This document shows, in pieces, positions 6,340-15,692 of a stretch of 38,476 bases of DNA; the first letter of the stretch is position 1; the number at the start of each line of letters is the position of its first letter. The position numbers and the translations under genes are program-made. This DNA comes from REEB95 sp050729835. Its GTDB lineage: Bacteria > Pseudomonadota > Alphaproteobacteria > ATCC43930 > CGMCC-115725. The DNA is taken from positions 1 through 38,476 of the forward strand of contig JBOHLS010000023.1 of assembly GCA_050729835.1 (NCBI GenBank). Reading direction: 5' to 3'. Below the pieces are notes generated by a model. That model did not search any database and had not been told where the DNA came from. It was given only the letters and a program-made list of their open reading frames with translations.

Positions 6340-7965
6340 CTAAACCAACCGGCTCTGCTCCACCGCCGCCTTGATGAACGAGGTGAACAGCGGGTGCGGG
6401 TCGAAGGGCTTGGACTTGAGCTCGGGGTGGAACTGGACGCCGATGAACCACGGGTGGTCGGGGAACTCGATGATCTCGGGCAGCTCGCCGTCGGGCGACA
6501 TGCCGGAAAAGCGCATGCCGGTCTTCTCCAGCTTGGGCTTGTAGTTGACGTTGACCTCGTAGCGGTGGCGGTGGCGTTCGCTGATCTCGGTCGTGCCGTA
6601 GATCTCGGCGACTCGCGAGTCGGGCGCGAGCTTCGCCGGATAGGCGCCAAGACGCATGGTGCCGCCGAGATCGTCGTTGGCCTTGCGCTTTTCGAGCTCG
6701 GTACCCTTCATCCATTCGGTCATCAGGCCGATCACCGGATCGGCGCAGGACCCGAATTCGGTCGAGCCGGCGCCGTTGAGGCCGGCGAGGTGCCGCGCCG
6801 CTTCGATCACCGCCATCTGCATGCCGAAGCAGATGCCGAAGTAAGGCACCTTCCGTTCGCGCGCGAACCGCGCCGCCTCGATCTTGCCCTCGCTGCCGCG
6901 CTCGCCGAAACCGCCGGGCACCAGGATGCCGTTGACGCCGACGAGATGGCTGACCGCGTCCTCCTGTTCAAAGATTTCCGAATCGAACCAGTTGAGCTTG
7001 ACGCCGACGTTGTTGGCGATGCCGCCATGGGCGAGCGCCTCGGCCAGCGACTTGTAGCTGTCGGGCAGGTGCGTGTATTTGCCGACGACGGCGATGGTGA
7101 CGGCGCCTTCGGGCTTGCGGATGCGACCGACGATGTCGGTCCAGTGCGCCAGATCGGGCGCGCGCGCCTCGAGGCCAAAATGGCGGCAGACCTCGCGGTC
7201 GAGGCCCTGCGCGTGATAGGCCATCGGCACGTCGTAGATGGTGTCGACATCAAGCGCCGGAATGACGCGTTCCTCGCGCAAATTACAGAACAGCGCGATC
7301 TTCTTGCGCGCGCTTTCGGGAATCTCGCGGTCGCAGCGGCAGAGCAGGATGTCGGGCTGGATGCCGAGGCCCAAGAGCTCCTTGACGCTGTGCTGGGTCG
7401 GCTTGCTCTTCAATTCGCCGGCCGAGGGGATATAGGGCACCAGCGTCAAATGGATGTATAGCGCGCGCTCGCGACCGAGCTCGTTGCCGAGTTGCCGGAT
7501 CGCCTCGAGGAACGGCAGGCCCTCGATGTCGCCAACGGTGCCGCCGATCTCGCAGAGCACGAAATCCTCGCCGCCGAGATCGGCCTGGATCGCCTCCTTG
7601 ATGGCGTCGGTGACGTGCGGGATGACCTGGACGGTGGCGCCGAGATATTCGCCGCGGCGCTCGCGGCCGATCACGGTCGAATAGATGCGGCCGGTGGTCT
7701 GGCTGTCGCTCTTGCGCGAGGCAACGCCGGTGAAGCGCTCGTAATGCCCCAGATCGAGATCAGTCTCGGCCCCGTCGTCAGTGACATAGACCTCGCCGTG
7801 CTGGTACGGGCTCATGGTGCCCGGATCAACGTTGATATAGGGGTCGAATTTCCGCAGCCGGACGCGGAATCCGCGCGCCTGGAGCAGCGCGCCGAGCGCT
7901 GCCGCCGAAAGACCCTTGCCGAGAGAGGAGACCACGCCGCCGGTAATGAAAATGAACCGCGTCAT
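6340..7965 (-). CDS. pyrG: CTP synthase
   Basis: CTP synthase (541 aa) makes CTP from UTP, ATP and glutamine. The N-terminal amidoligase domain begins MTRFIFITGGVVSSLGKGLSAA, with the P-loop-like GGVVSSLGKG; GTMSPYQHGEVYVTDDGAETDLDLGHYERF and the CEIGGTVGDIE allosteric and magnesium region follow. The C-terminal class I glutaminase contains the oxyanion region VPGGFGERG, the nucleophile in YFGICFGMQMAV, and the His-Glu pair in VQFHPELKSKP. Length is canonical. The position between secG (with an intervening helicase gene) and kdsA matches the usual order. Confidence 0.98.
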   Translation of the reverse strand: MTRFIFITGGVVSSLGKGLSAAALGALLQARGFRVRLRKFDPYINVDPGTMSPYQHGEVYVTDDGAETDLDLGHYERFTGVASRKSDSQTTGRIYSTVIGRERRGEYLGATVQVIPHVTDAIKEAIQADLGGEDFVLCEIGGTVGDIEGLPFLEAIRQLGNELGRERALYIHLTLVPYIPSAGELKSKPTQHSVKELLGLGIQPDILLCRCDREIPESARKKIALFCNLREERVIPALDVDTIYDVPMAYHAQGLDREVCRHFGLEARAPDLAHWTDIVGRIRKPEGAVTIAVVGKYTHLPDSYKSLAEALAHGGIANNVGVKLNWFDSEIFEQEDAVSHLVGVNGILVPGGFGERGSEGKIEAARFARERKVPYFGICFGMQMAVIEAARHLAGLNGAGSTEFGSCADPVIGLMTEWMKGTELEKRKANDDLGGTMRLGAYPAKLAPDSRVAEIYGTTEISERHRHRYEVNVNYKPKLEKTGMRFSGMSPDGELPEIIEFPDHPWFIGVQFHPELKSKPFDPHPLFTSFIKAAVEQSRLV

Positions 7966-8077
7966 GGAATTTCACCATACAGCACCGGCGAGCCGGCGCA
8001 AACGGAAAGCGCCGAATCGGGTGGAATGGCGGATATGCACGATAAGATCCGAGCGGAAAATCTTCGAGGCTTTGATA

Positions 8078-8170
8078 CTCCCCCTCACCCCTCCCTCTCC
8101 CCCTCACGGGGGAGAGGGTTTCTGAGGGTTGGCAAGGCGAAGCCGAGCCTTACCCGAAGCTGGGTGAGGA
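8078..8170. repeat. GC-rich palindromic intergenic repeat (copy in the pyrG-helicase gap)
   Basis: The unit starts with ctccccctcacccctccctc and contains the hairpin CCCTCTCCCCCT-cac-GGGGGAGAGGG. It continues through ggttggc..ggcgaa..gagccttaccc and ends aagctgggtgagga. The copy at 30411-30510 shares this whole layout, and shorter relatives lie at 20686-20733 and 1503-1568. The unit occupies most of the 230-bp gap between the helicase stop and the pyrG start. On the minus strand the hairpin could terminate or attenuate helicase transcription ahead of pyrG, though no poly-U run is evident. Confidence 0.75.
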
Positions 8171-8195
8171 GAAACACCCGCTCCGATCGAAGCTG

Positions 8196-9533
<1,338 letters not shown>

Positions 9534-9802
9534 TGTATTGGGTACTTTCTTAGAATAGGGGCGCGCGCGCAGGCGCGGGCGGGCCCGTGTTTTAGGCGTG
9601 CCCCGCGCGCGCCAGGGTGCCGATGTTTTGGATGATTTCTCGAAATTGGGGCGCCGGGGACCAAAATCCGCCGCGCTTCGCGCGATCACGAGAATTGAAC
9701 GGTGGTTACATGAGGCCTAAGCCGTGCGAAGTCAACTGAATATCGTTGCGCTCGGAAAAATGCCGCAGGCGTTAACGAAACCTCACCGCCGATCTTAACG
9801 AG
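9534..9802. other. Gap upstream of the DEAD-box helicase gene
   Basis: No gene is supported here. The part nearest the helicase could be an N-terminal extension or a long 5' leader; cold-shock-type helicases often have one. A short AT-richer stretch near 9770-9800 (gcgttaacgaaacc, cttaacgagc) adjoins the secG stop. No clear promoter or terminator is evident. Confidence 0.4.
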
Positions 9803-10168
9803 CTATTTGGTCAGCGGCACGGTCGGCCCGCTGGGCGCGGCTGGGGCCGCCGGTGCTGTCGGCGTCGCCGACTTGGCGGGTGCAATGGGCGCCGCGGGCG
9901 CGGACTGGGTCACCGGTTGGTCGATCACCGAGCTCGGCGCGCGGCTGCGCGCAGCGATGATCGCGAGCGCGATGCTGGTTGCGAAGAAGCAGGCGGTGAG
10001 AATCGCGGTGGTGCGGGTCAGCAGATTGGCGGTCGAACGGCCAGTCATGAAGCCCGACATGCCGCCGCCGCCAATGCCGAGGGCGCCGCCCTCGCTCTTT
10101 TGCAGAAGGATGACGGCCACCAGCGCCACCGCCAGCAGCAGGTGAATCACCACGATGACTGTAGACAT
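9803..10168 (-). CDS. secG: Protein translocase subunit SecG
   Basis: SecG (121 aa) is the small subunit of the SecYEG channel and assists SecA-driven translocation. Two membrane segments are visible (STVIVVIHLLLAVALVAVILLQ, about 2-23, and ILTACFFATSIALAIIAA, about 56-73), separated by the classic cytoplasmic loop KSEGGALGIGGGGMSGFMTGRSTANLLTRTT. The C-terminus is an Ala/Pro/Thr-rich tail, common in alphaproteobacterial SecG. ATG 10168 matches the family start; a longer in-frame reading upstream adds unrelated residues. SecG usually follows tpiA directly; here a ~7-kb block separates the two. Confidence 0.95.
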   Translation of the reverse strand: MSTVIVVIHLLLAVALVAVILLQKSEGGALGIGGGGMSGFMTGRSTANLLTRTTAILTACFFATSIALAIIAARSRAPSSVIDQPVTQSAPAAPIAPAKSATPTAPAAPAAPSGPTVPLTK

Positions 10169-10276
10169 GGGCCGGGGTTTTAGCCCGTCCGGCGGCGGAA
10201 TGCCAGGGCCAAGGATGCCCGGAAAGGGCGCGCCGCGACGCACGGACAGCCCGCGACCGGTTGACGCGTCCGCCGA

Positions 10277-11128
10277 TCAACCGCCGGTGGCGAAGCCCGG
10301 GAAGAGCATCATGCCGCCGTCGACGAACAGTGTCGTGCCGACGACGTAGTCCGCATCGTCGGAGACCAGCCAGACCGCGGCGCGGGCGATGTCGATCGGC
10401 TCGCCGATGCGGCGGTAGGGGATCCAGGGTCATCAGCCGGTCGTAGGCCGCCGGAGTTTGCCACGCCGCGGTATTGATCGGCGTGCGGATGGCGCCCGGC
10501 CGATGCCGTTGACGCGGATGCGGTGAGGCACCATTTCCTGCGCCAAGCTTTCCATCATCATGATGATGCCGCCTTTCGACGCCGCGTAATTGGCGTGGCC
10601 GCTCCAGGGGATGCTCTGATGAACCGAGCTCATGCAGACGATCTTGCCCGGCGGCGTTCGATACCGACGTCACCACGCCGCGGCGCAGGAACTCGCGCGC
10701 CGCCGCGCGGACGCAAAGGAACTGCCCGGTCAGGTTGACGCCGATCACCGTATTCCATTGCGCCAGCGTCATGGCGGGAAAGGGCGCGTCGCGCTGCAAG
10801 CCGGCGTTGGCGATCAGGATATCGACTGTTCCGAGCTCGCCGACCATGCGCGCGGCCATCGCATCGACCTGGTCCTCTTGCAAGACGTCGGCCTTGTGCG
10901 CGTAGGCGCGGCTGCCGCCGGTGCGGATCGCGTCGACGACCGCCTCGCGGCCTCGGCGTCGCCGGCGACGTGGTTCACCACGACGTCGGCGCCGGCTTGG
11001 CCAAGCGCCAGGGTGATGGCACGGCCGATGCCGGAATTGGCGCCGGTCACGAGGGCCTTTTGGCCGGCCAGGACTTTCGCCACCGGCCGCGCGGTCGGAG
11101 CCGACGGCTTGCCGGCGAGATCGGTCAT
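10277..11128 (-). pseudogene. Short-chain dehydrogenase/reductase (glucose 1-dehydrogenase-like), broken by four single-base indels
   Basis: The reading starts at ATG 11128 (gggag upstream) with MTDLAGKPSAPTARPVAKVLAGQKALVTGANSGIGRAI, a Rossmann TGxxxGIG motif. Near 10949 one base is lost. The next frame continues EAVVDAIRT...DVLQEDQVDAMAARMVGELGTVDILIANAGLQRDAPF (NAG motif). Near 10650 one base is gained, giving KIVCMSSVHQSIPWSGHANYAASKGGI with the catalytic Ser and YxxxK. Near 10500 one is lost, giving PGAIRTPINTAAWQTP. Near 10428 one is gained, giving YRRIGEPIDIARAAVWLVSDDADYVVG, then DGGMMLFPGFATGG and stop. The frame offsets cancel and the total length (about 284 codons) suits an intact SDR. 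It is either a decayed gene or a patch of sequencing error. Confidence 0.88.
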
Positions 11129-11238
11129 CGTGGGCTCCCGTTCTGGTGCGGCCGGCGATGGCCGCCGCGAGAGCAATGGGCCCGATGCCGATTTGATCCC
11201 TGATGCGGCCGCGCCCCGGGTGGCGCAGCGGCGGGCGA

Positions 11239-12126
11239 CTATCGCGACGAGACCGCCAGGTGCTCGAAGCGGCGTTCCTTGAGGTGGTTGTAGAGGCCCC
11301 AGCGCGTCACCTGCGCCATGATCTCGTCGAATTCGCCTTCCGGGAACTGTTCGTAGACGAAGCGCTCGCCGCGACCGAATTGGCTGAAATCCCATTGGCG
11401 GTCGGCGAATTCGGCCGGGATGGCGTGCTTCCACAACGGCAGATACTTGGCGAGGTTGACGTCGATCGCGGTTTCGGCCCTCGCCAGCGCGCGCAGCACG
11501 GCGGCGAGCGTCGCCTGGTCGAGTTGCTCTGGCACCCACCAGATGGTGTGGAAGGTGTTTTCCATCACCTTGCGCAAGCCCAGCTGCTCGGCCATGGCGA
11601 TCTGCGGCGGCAGCAGGCTTGCCGCCTCGACTTCGCGGTTGATCAACGCGGTCAGGCGGGCGCCAAAGCCGCCGACATTGACGACCCTGATGTGCTCGAG
11701 CGGCACGTAGGGCTCGAGCCGCCACGGCACGTTGAAGTGGCTGCCAGCGCGCAGGCCGACGGCGATCGGCACGTCGCGCAGATCCTCGGGCTTGCGGATT
11801 TTTGAATCCGGGCGGACATAGATCGCCCACGGCGAGATGCCGTAGCAATCGGAAACGAAGCGGCCCATGCCGGCACCGGCGTTGCAGACGCTGCCCCACT
11901 GGCAGGCGCTCTGGATCACCTCGGCATCGCCCTGGCTGTAGGGCTGGTCCTGCGGCCGGTTGAGATAGTCGAGGCCTTTCCAGCTCGACTGCGTGCCGCG
12001 GAACGTCTTCCAGTCCAATTCGACGGCAAGACCTTCGGCGGCGAAGAAGCCTTCCTCCTGGGCGACGAAGTCGGCGAGACCCATGCCCTTGGGGGCGATG
12101 CGGGCCGGCTTGAGCACTTGCGCCAT
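11239..12126 (-). CDS. NMT1/SsuA-like substrate-binding protein without signal peptide
   Basis: The protein (295 aa) has the look of ABC-type nitrate/sulfonate/thiamine-precursor binding proteins: GLADFVAQEEGFFAAEGLAVEL at the start (about 15-36), AIYVRPDSKIRKPEDLRDVPIAVGLRAGSHF in the middle, then NREVEAASLLPPQIAMAEQLG. ATG 12126 (aggaag 9 bp upstream) gives an N-terminus MAQVLKPARIAPKGMGLADF with no hydrophobic signal sequence, and a longer reading adds none. So the protein would stay in the cytoplasm unless exported another way. It lies 67 bp downstream of livF on the same strand and upstream of the broken SDR gene. The substrate is unknown; a cytoplasmic enzyme or sensor using the same fold is possible. 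Confidence 0.75.
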   Translation of the reverse strand: MAQVLKPARIAPKGMGLADFVAQEEGFFAAEGLAVELDWKTFRGTQSSWKGLDYLNRPQDQPYSQGDAEVIQSACQWGSVCNAGAGMGRFVSDCYGISPWAIYVRPDSKIRKPEDLRDVPIAVGLRAGSHFNVPWRLEPYVPLEHIRVVNVGGFGARLTALINREVEAASLLPPQIAMAEQLGLRKVMENTFHTIWWVPEQLDQATLAAVLRALARAETAIDVNLAKYLPLWKHAIPAEFADRQWDFSQFGRGERFVYEQFPEGEFDEIMAQVTRWGLYNHLKERRFEHLAVSSR

Positions 12127-12193
12127 GGCGATGCTCTTCCTGTCGTTGTCTCCCAGACCGAGACGTATCTTACCTAAAACGACGACGCGCGGG

Positions 12194-12955
12194 CTATCGC
12201 TGCGGATGGGCCCCGGCGGCGGCATCGGCCAGACTCATGGCTTCTTCGCTCGCGCCAGCGCCGGCGAGCGAGCGGACACGCTGCTCGTCCTTGGCCAGCT
12301 CGCGAGCCGAGCCCGAATGGACGATTTTGCCGTCGTTGAGGACATAGACACGGTCCGCCACCTCGAGGGCGAAACGCGCGTTCTGCTCGACGAGGAGGAT
12401 CGAGATGCCTTCCTTGCGCATCGAGGCGACGACGCGGAACACGTCGCGGACCAGCAGCGGCGCCAAGCCCTGCGACGGCTCGTCGAGCAGCAGCAGCTTC
12501 GGATTGACGAGCAGCGCGCGGGCGATCGCCAGCATCTCCTGCTCGCCGCCCGAGAGCTGCCGTCCCCAGCCGTCGCGCCGCGCCGCCAGATTTGGAAAGA
12601 GCTCGAGAACGCGCTCGACGGTCCAGCTGCCGGGCCGCGTCACCGGCACCGAAAGATTCTCCAGCACCGTCAGGTTGGGGAAGATGCGTCGGCCCTCCGG
12701 CACGTAGCCGACGCCGAGCCGCGCGATCTTGTAAGCCGGCCAATGCGTCGTGTCGTTGCCGAAAATCTCGATGTGGCCTTCCCGCGGCGGCGTCAAGCCG
12801 CAGATGCTGCGCAAGGTCGTGGTCTTGCCGGCGCCGTTGCGGCCGAGCAGGGTGACGATCTCACCCTCGGCGACCTCCATCGAGACGCCGTGCAGGATGT
12901 GGCTCTTGCCGTAAAAGGTCTGGAGGTTGTCGACCTTGAGAACCATGGCGCTCAC
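12194..12955 (-). CDS. livF: Branched-chain amino-acid-type ABC transporter ATP-binding protein LivF
   Basis: LivF (253 aa) is one of the two ATPases of a LivFGHM-type importer on the inner face of the membrane. Walker A is GRNGAGKTT (about 38-46), the signature is LSGGEQEMLAIARAL, Walker B is KLLLLDEPSQGLAP, and the switch His is replaced by Gln in LLVEQN, as usual for LivF. The start overlaps the livG stop by 4 bp. The substrate cannot be read from the sequence; the family carries branched-chain amino acids, short amides, urea or aromatic acids. Confidence 0.95.
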   Translation of the reverse strand: MSAMVLKVDNLQTFYGKSHILHGVSMEVAEGEIVTLLGRNGAGKTTTLRSICGLTPPREGHIEIFGNDTTHWPAYKIARLGVGYVPEGRRIFPNLTVLENLSVPVTRPGSWTVERVLELFPNLAARRDGWGRQLSGGEQEMLAIARALLVNPKLLLLDEPSQGLAPLLVRDVFRVVASMRKEGISILLVEQNARFALEVADRVYVLNDGKIVHSGSARELAKDEQRVRSLAGAGASEEAMSLADAAAGAHPQR

Positions 12956-13701
12956 GCCGCTTCTCCGAGATAGGCGGCCTGGACCTGTGGATTCGCCGCC
13001 ACTTCCTTGGGCGTTCCCGTGGCCAGCACCTTGCCGTAATTGAGCACCGTGATCCGGTCGGCGATGCCAAAGACGATATCCATGTCGTGCTCGATGAACA
13101 AGATACTTTGGTTCTTCCGCACGTGCAGGTCGCGGATCAGCTTGACCATGTGCTCGGTTTCCGATTGGCCCATGCCGGCGGTCGGCTCGTCCAGCAGCAG
13201 CAGCTTGGGCTTGCGACTCAAGGCCATCGTCACCTCGACTACGCGCTGATCGCCGTGGGCGAGCTCGCTGACCTTACGGTAAGCTGGTGCGGTGAGTCCG
13301 GTGGTTTCGAGCAACACGTCGACCGCTTCGTTTATCTGCCGCGTGAAGTTGCGGCCGGGCCACGGGCGGGCGCTGGCCCGCGCCTCGGCCTCGACGCCGA
13401 TACGGACATTCTCAAACACCGACAGTTCGGGAAATATCTCGGTGATCTGGAACGTGCGCACCAGCCCGAGCGCGACGCGGTTCGCGGCATTGATGCGGTT
13501 GACCCGCTGGCCGTCGAACCAGATCTCGCCGGTCGTCGCCGGAAAGAAGCCGCTGATCAGGTTGAACAGCGTGGTCTTGCCGGCGCCGTTCGGGCCAATC
13601 ACGGCATAGAGCTGGCCCTCCTCCGTCTCCAGCTCGACGCCCTGCAACGCGACGAGCTTGCCAAAGACGCGCGATATATTGCTCAGGCGCAAAAGACTCA
13701 T
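12952..13701 (-). CDS. livG: Branched-chain amino-acid-type ABC transporter ATP-binding protein LivG
   Basis: LivG (249 aa) is the second ATPase of the importer. Walker A is GPNGAGKTT (about 34-42); GLVRTFQITEIFPELSVFENV follows, then the signature region ELAHGDQRVVEVTMAL, in which the usual LSGGQ reads LAHGDQ, as in many LivG proteins. Walker B is KLLLLDEPTAGM and the H-loop is FIEHDMD. ATG 13701 (MSLLRLSNISRVFGK) overlaps the livM stop by 4 bp, so the genes are translationally coupled. The reading frame stays open further upstream inside livM, but that part is shadow. Confidence 0.95.
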   Translation of the reverse strand: MSLLRLSNISRVFGKLVALQGVELETEEGQLYAVIGPNGAGKTTLFNLISGFFPATTGEIWFDGQRVNRINAANRVALGLVRTFQITEIFPELSVFENVRIGVEAEARASARPWPGRNFTRQINEAVDVLLETTGLTAPAYRKVSELAHGDQRVVEVTMALSRKPKLLLLDEPTAGMGQSETEHMVKLIRDLHVRKNQSILFIEHDMDIVFGIADRITVLNYGKVLATGTPKEVAANPQVQAAYLGEAA

Positions 13702-14642
13702 GCGGTTTTCTTCCGTTGGCGAACGATGCCGAGAATGCCGTTCGGGAAGAAGATCACCGCGACGACGAAAAGCCCGCCGATGAAGGTTTCCCAGTTGTTG
13801 GGGAAATAGCTGCTGATGTAATCCTGGATGCCGACGAAGATGATCGCGCCGATCAGCGGCCCCCAGAAGTTCCGCATGCCGCCGAGAACCGCCATGATGA
13901 CGAGATTGCCGGATTCGACCCAGTAGAGGTTGATCGGCGACACGAAGTTGTTCTGCAACGCGTTGAGTGCGCCGGCTAAGGAGGCGATGAAGCCGGCGAT
14001 GGCGAAAGACGCCCAGACATAGCGCTCGACATGGATGCCGAGAAACTGCGCCCGCCGGCGGTTCTCGCGGATGGCGACGAAGGTGTGGCCGAGCGGTGAA
14101 TGCAGCAACAAGGCGATGATTCCGGCGCCGATGGCGAACCAGAACAGCACGAAGTAATAGAACGCCGTCGCCTCGAGCGGCACGGTCGCGAAACCGAGAT
14201 GCAGCGGCTGGCGCGAGAACCCCGAGAGGCCGTCTTCGCCGCCGGTAAAGCTGTTCCAGCGTTCGGCGATGAAATAGAAGATCTGGCCGATCGCGACCGT
14301 GATCATCGCGAAGTAGATGCCGCGCCGGCGCATGACCAGCGGCCCGAAGGCGAAAGCCGCGAGGCCGCCGACGACCGCCCCGGCAATGACCGCGAGCACC
14401 GTGCTGTTGGTCAGGTGCGTGAGGAACAACCCGGTCCCGTAGCCGCCGAGCCCGAAATAGGCCGCCTCGCCGAACGACATGCAGCCGGTGAAGCCGAGCA
14501 GCAGGTTGAGGCCCATTGCCGCGAGCGCGTAGATCAGGACGCGCGAGGCCAGCGCCATATAGCCGCCGACCAGCGGCACCCACAAGGCCGCGGTCAACAG
14601 CAGAAGCCAGACCACCCCATTGACGTAAACGCGCCGGCTCAT
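13698..14642 (-). CDS. livM: Branched-chain amino-acid-type ABC transporter permease LivM
   Basis: LivM (314 aa) is an inner-membrane permease with multiple hydrophobic segments. The family signature ALAAMGLNLLLGFTGCMSFGEAAYFGLGGYG lies near residues 39-69. The ATPase-coupling loop LLLHSPLGHTFVAIRENRRRAQFLGIHVERY and the later SPINLYWVESGNLVIMAVLGGMRNFWGPLIGA are also typical. It overlaps livH and livG by 4 bp each. Cys54 in TGCMSFG stands where many relatives have GxxSxG, a minor variation. Confidence 0.94.
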   Translation of the reverse strand: MSRRVYVNGVVWLLLLTAALWVPLVGGYMALASRVLIYALAAMGLNLLLGFTGCMSFGEAAYFGLGGYGTGLFLTHLTNSTVLAVIAGAVVGGLAAFAFGPLVMRRRGIYFAMITVAIGQIFYFIAERWNSFTGGEDGLSGFSRQPLHLGFATVPLEATAFYYFVLFWFAIGAGIIALLLHSPLGHTFVAIRENRRRAQFLGIHVERYVWASFAIAGFIASLAGALNALQNNFVSPINLYWVESGNLVIMAVLGGMRNFWGPLIGAIIFVGIQDYISSYFPNNWETFIGGLFVVAVIFFPNGILGIVRQRKKTA

Positions 14643-15508
14643 TCGAACAGCCCCTCCTGCCCCAACAGACCGCGCGGCCGCACGATCAGGACCACGGCCA
14701 TGATGATGTAGATGACGACGTCGCTCGCGGCCGGGTAATAGGCGGTCGTCACTCCGGCGGCGAGGCCGATCAGCAATCCGCCCAGCACGCTGCCGAACAG
14801 GCTGCCGATGCCGCCGACAACGACGGCGACGAACGTTGCCATGATGATGTCGTCCCCCATGGTCGGCGCGAGCTGCAAGATGCCCGCGGCGAGAACGCCG
14901 GCGAATCCAGCGAGCAGCGTGCCGATCGCGAAATTGACCGAACGCAGCAGATAGACGTTGACGCCGAGCGTCGACACCGTCTCGAGGTCGAGGATGCCGG
15001 CGCGGATCCGGATGCCGAAGCGCGAAAAGCGCAGAAAGGCGAACAACGCGATGGCCGCCAGCGCGATTGCCGCGATCACGAGCAGCCGGTATCCGGTCAG
15101 GAAGAAATAGGTCGCGCTAACCGGCGAACCAAGCCCCGCGGGAATCTCGAACGGCACGCCCTGCGCGCCCCAGATCGTGCGCACGACGTCCTCGATGATC
15201 AAGGCGAAGCCGAACGTCATCAGCAGGCTGTAGATCGGATCGGGACGGCCGTACATGTAGCGGACCAGCGTGCGCTCGACGATGATGCCGATCACGCCGG
15301 CCAGGACCGGCCCGACGATCAAGGCGCCCCAGAAGCCGATATAGGGTTCGAGGGTGTAGGCCAGATAGGCCCCGATAACCATGAACCCGCCGTGCGCGAA
15401 GTTGATCACCGAGTTGAGGCTGATGATCAACGACAGACCGAGCGCCATCAGGGCGTAGAATGCCCCCTGGATCAGCCCGTTGAACCCGTCGAACAACAAA
15501 AGTTGCAT
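14639..15508 (-). CDS. livH: Branched-chain amino-acid-type ABC transporter permease LivH
   Basis: LivH (289 aa) is the partner permease, nearly all hydrophobic. It contains GLIQGAFYALMALGLSLIISLNSVINFAHGGFMVIGAYLAY (about 11-51), the family's N-terminal signature, and the coupling-loop region RFSRFGIRIRAGILDLETVSTLGVNV. The C-terminal GGIGSLFGSVLGGLLIGLAAGV is also typical. It is the first permease gene after livK, from which it is separated by a 184-bp gap with a strong hairpin, and it overlaps livM by 4 bp. Confidence 0.94.
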   Translation of the reverse strand: MQLLLFDGFNGLIQGAFYALMALGLSLIISLNSVINFAHGGFMVIGAYLAYTLEPYIGFWGALIVGPVLAGVIGIIVERTLVRYMYGRPDPIYSLLMTFGFALIIEDVVRTIWGAQGVPFEIPAGLGSPVSATYFFLTGYRLLVIAAIALAAIALFAFLRFSRFGIRIRAGILDLETVSTLGVNVYLLRSVNFAIGTLLAGFAGVLAAGILQLAPTMGDDIIMATFVAVVVGGIGSLFGSVLGGLLIGLAAGVTTAYYPAASDVVIYIIMAVVLIVRPRGLLGQEGLFE

Positions 15509-15584
15509 ACGTTTGCGTCCCCTTCATAACGAGACCGCCGAGCGCTTTGCCGGGCGCTGGCGGTCGCCGCTAAAACACTCAACC

Positions 15585-15618
15585 GACACCCCCAAAGGGC
15601 AAAGCCCTTCAGGGTGTC
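15585..15618 (-). terminator. Hairpin between livK and livH (attenuator or partial terminator)
   Basis: A 34-nt near-perfect stem-loop: outer arms GACACCC/GGGTGTC, inner arms AAGGGC/GCCCTT around an AAA loop. On the minus strand it is followed by a weak T-rich run (gagtgttttag). It lies 75 bp beyond the livK stop and 77 bp before the livH start. Such a structure commonly stabilises the binding-protein mRNA and reduces read-through into the membrane genes. Nothing else is recognised in the 184-bp gap. Confidence 0.6.
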
Positions 15619-15692
15619 CATTCCACTTCATCGCGAACCAACCGATTTCAGATCGACCATTCGTCGCAAATTCTCGCGCACGCGACCCGAAA

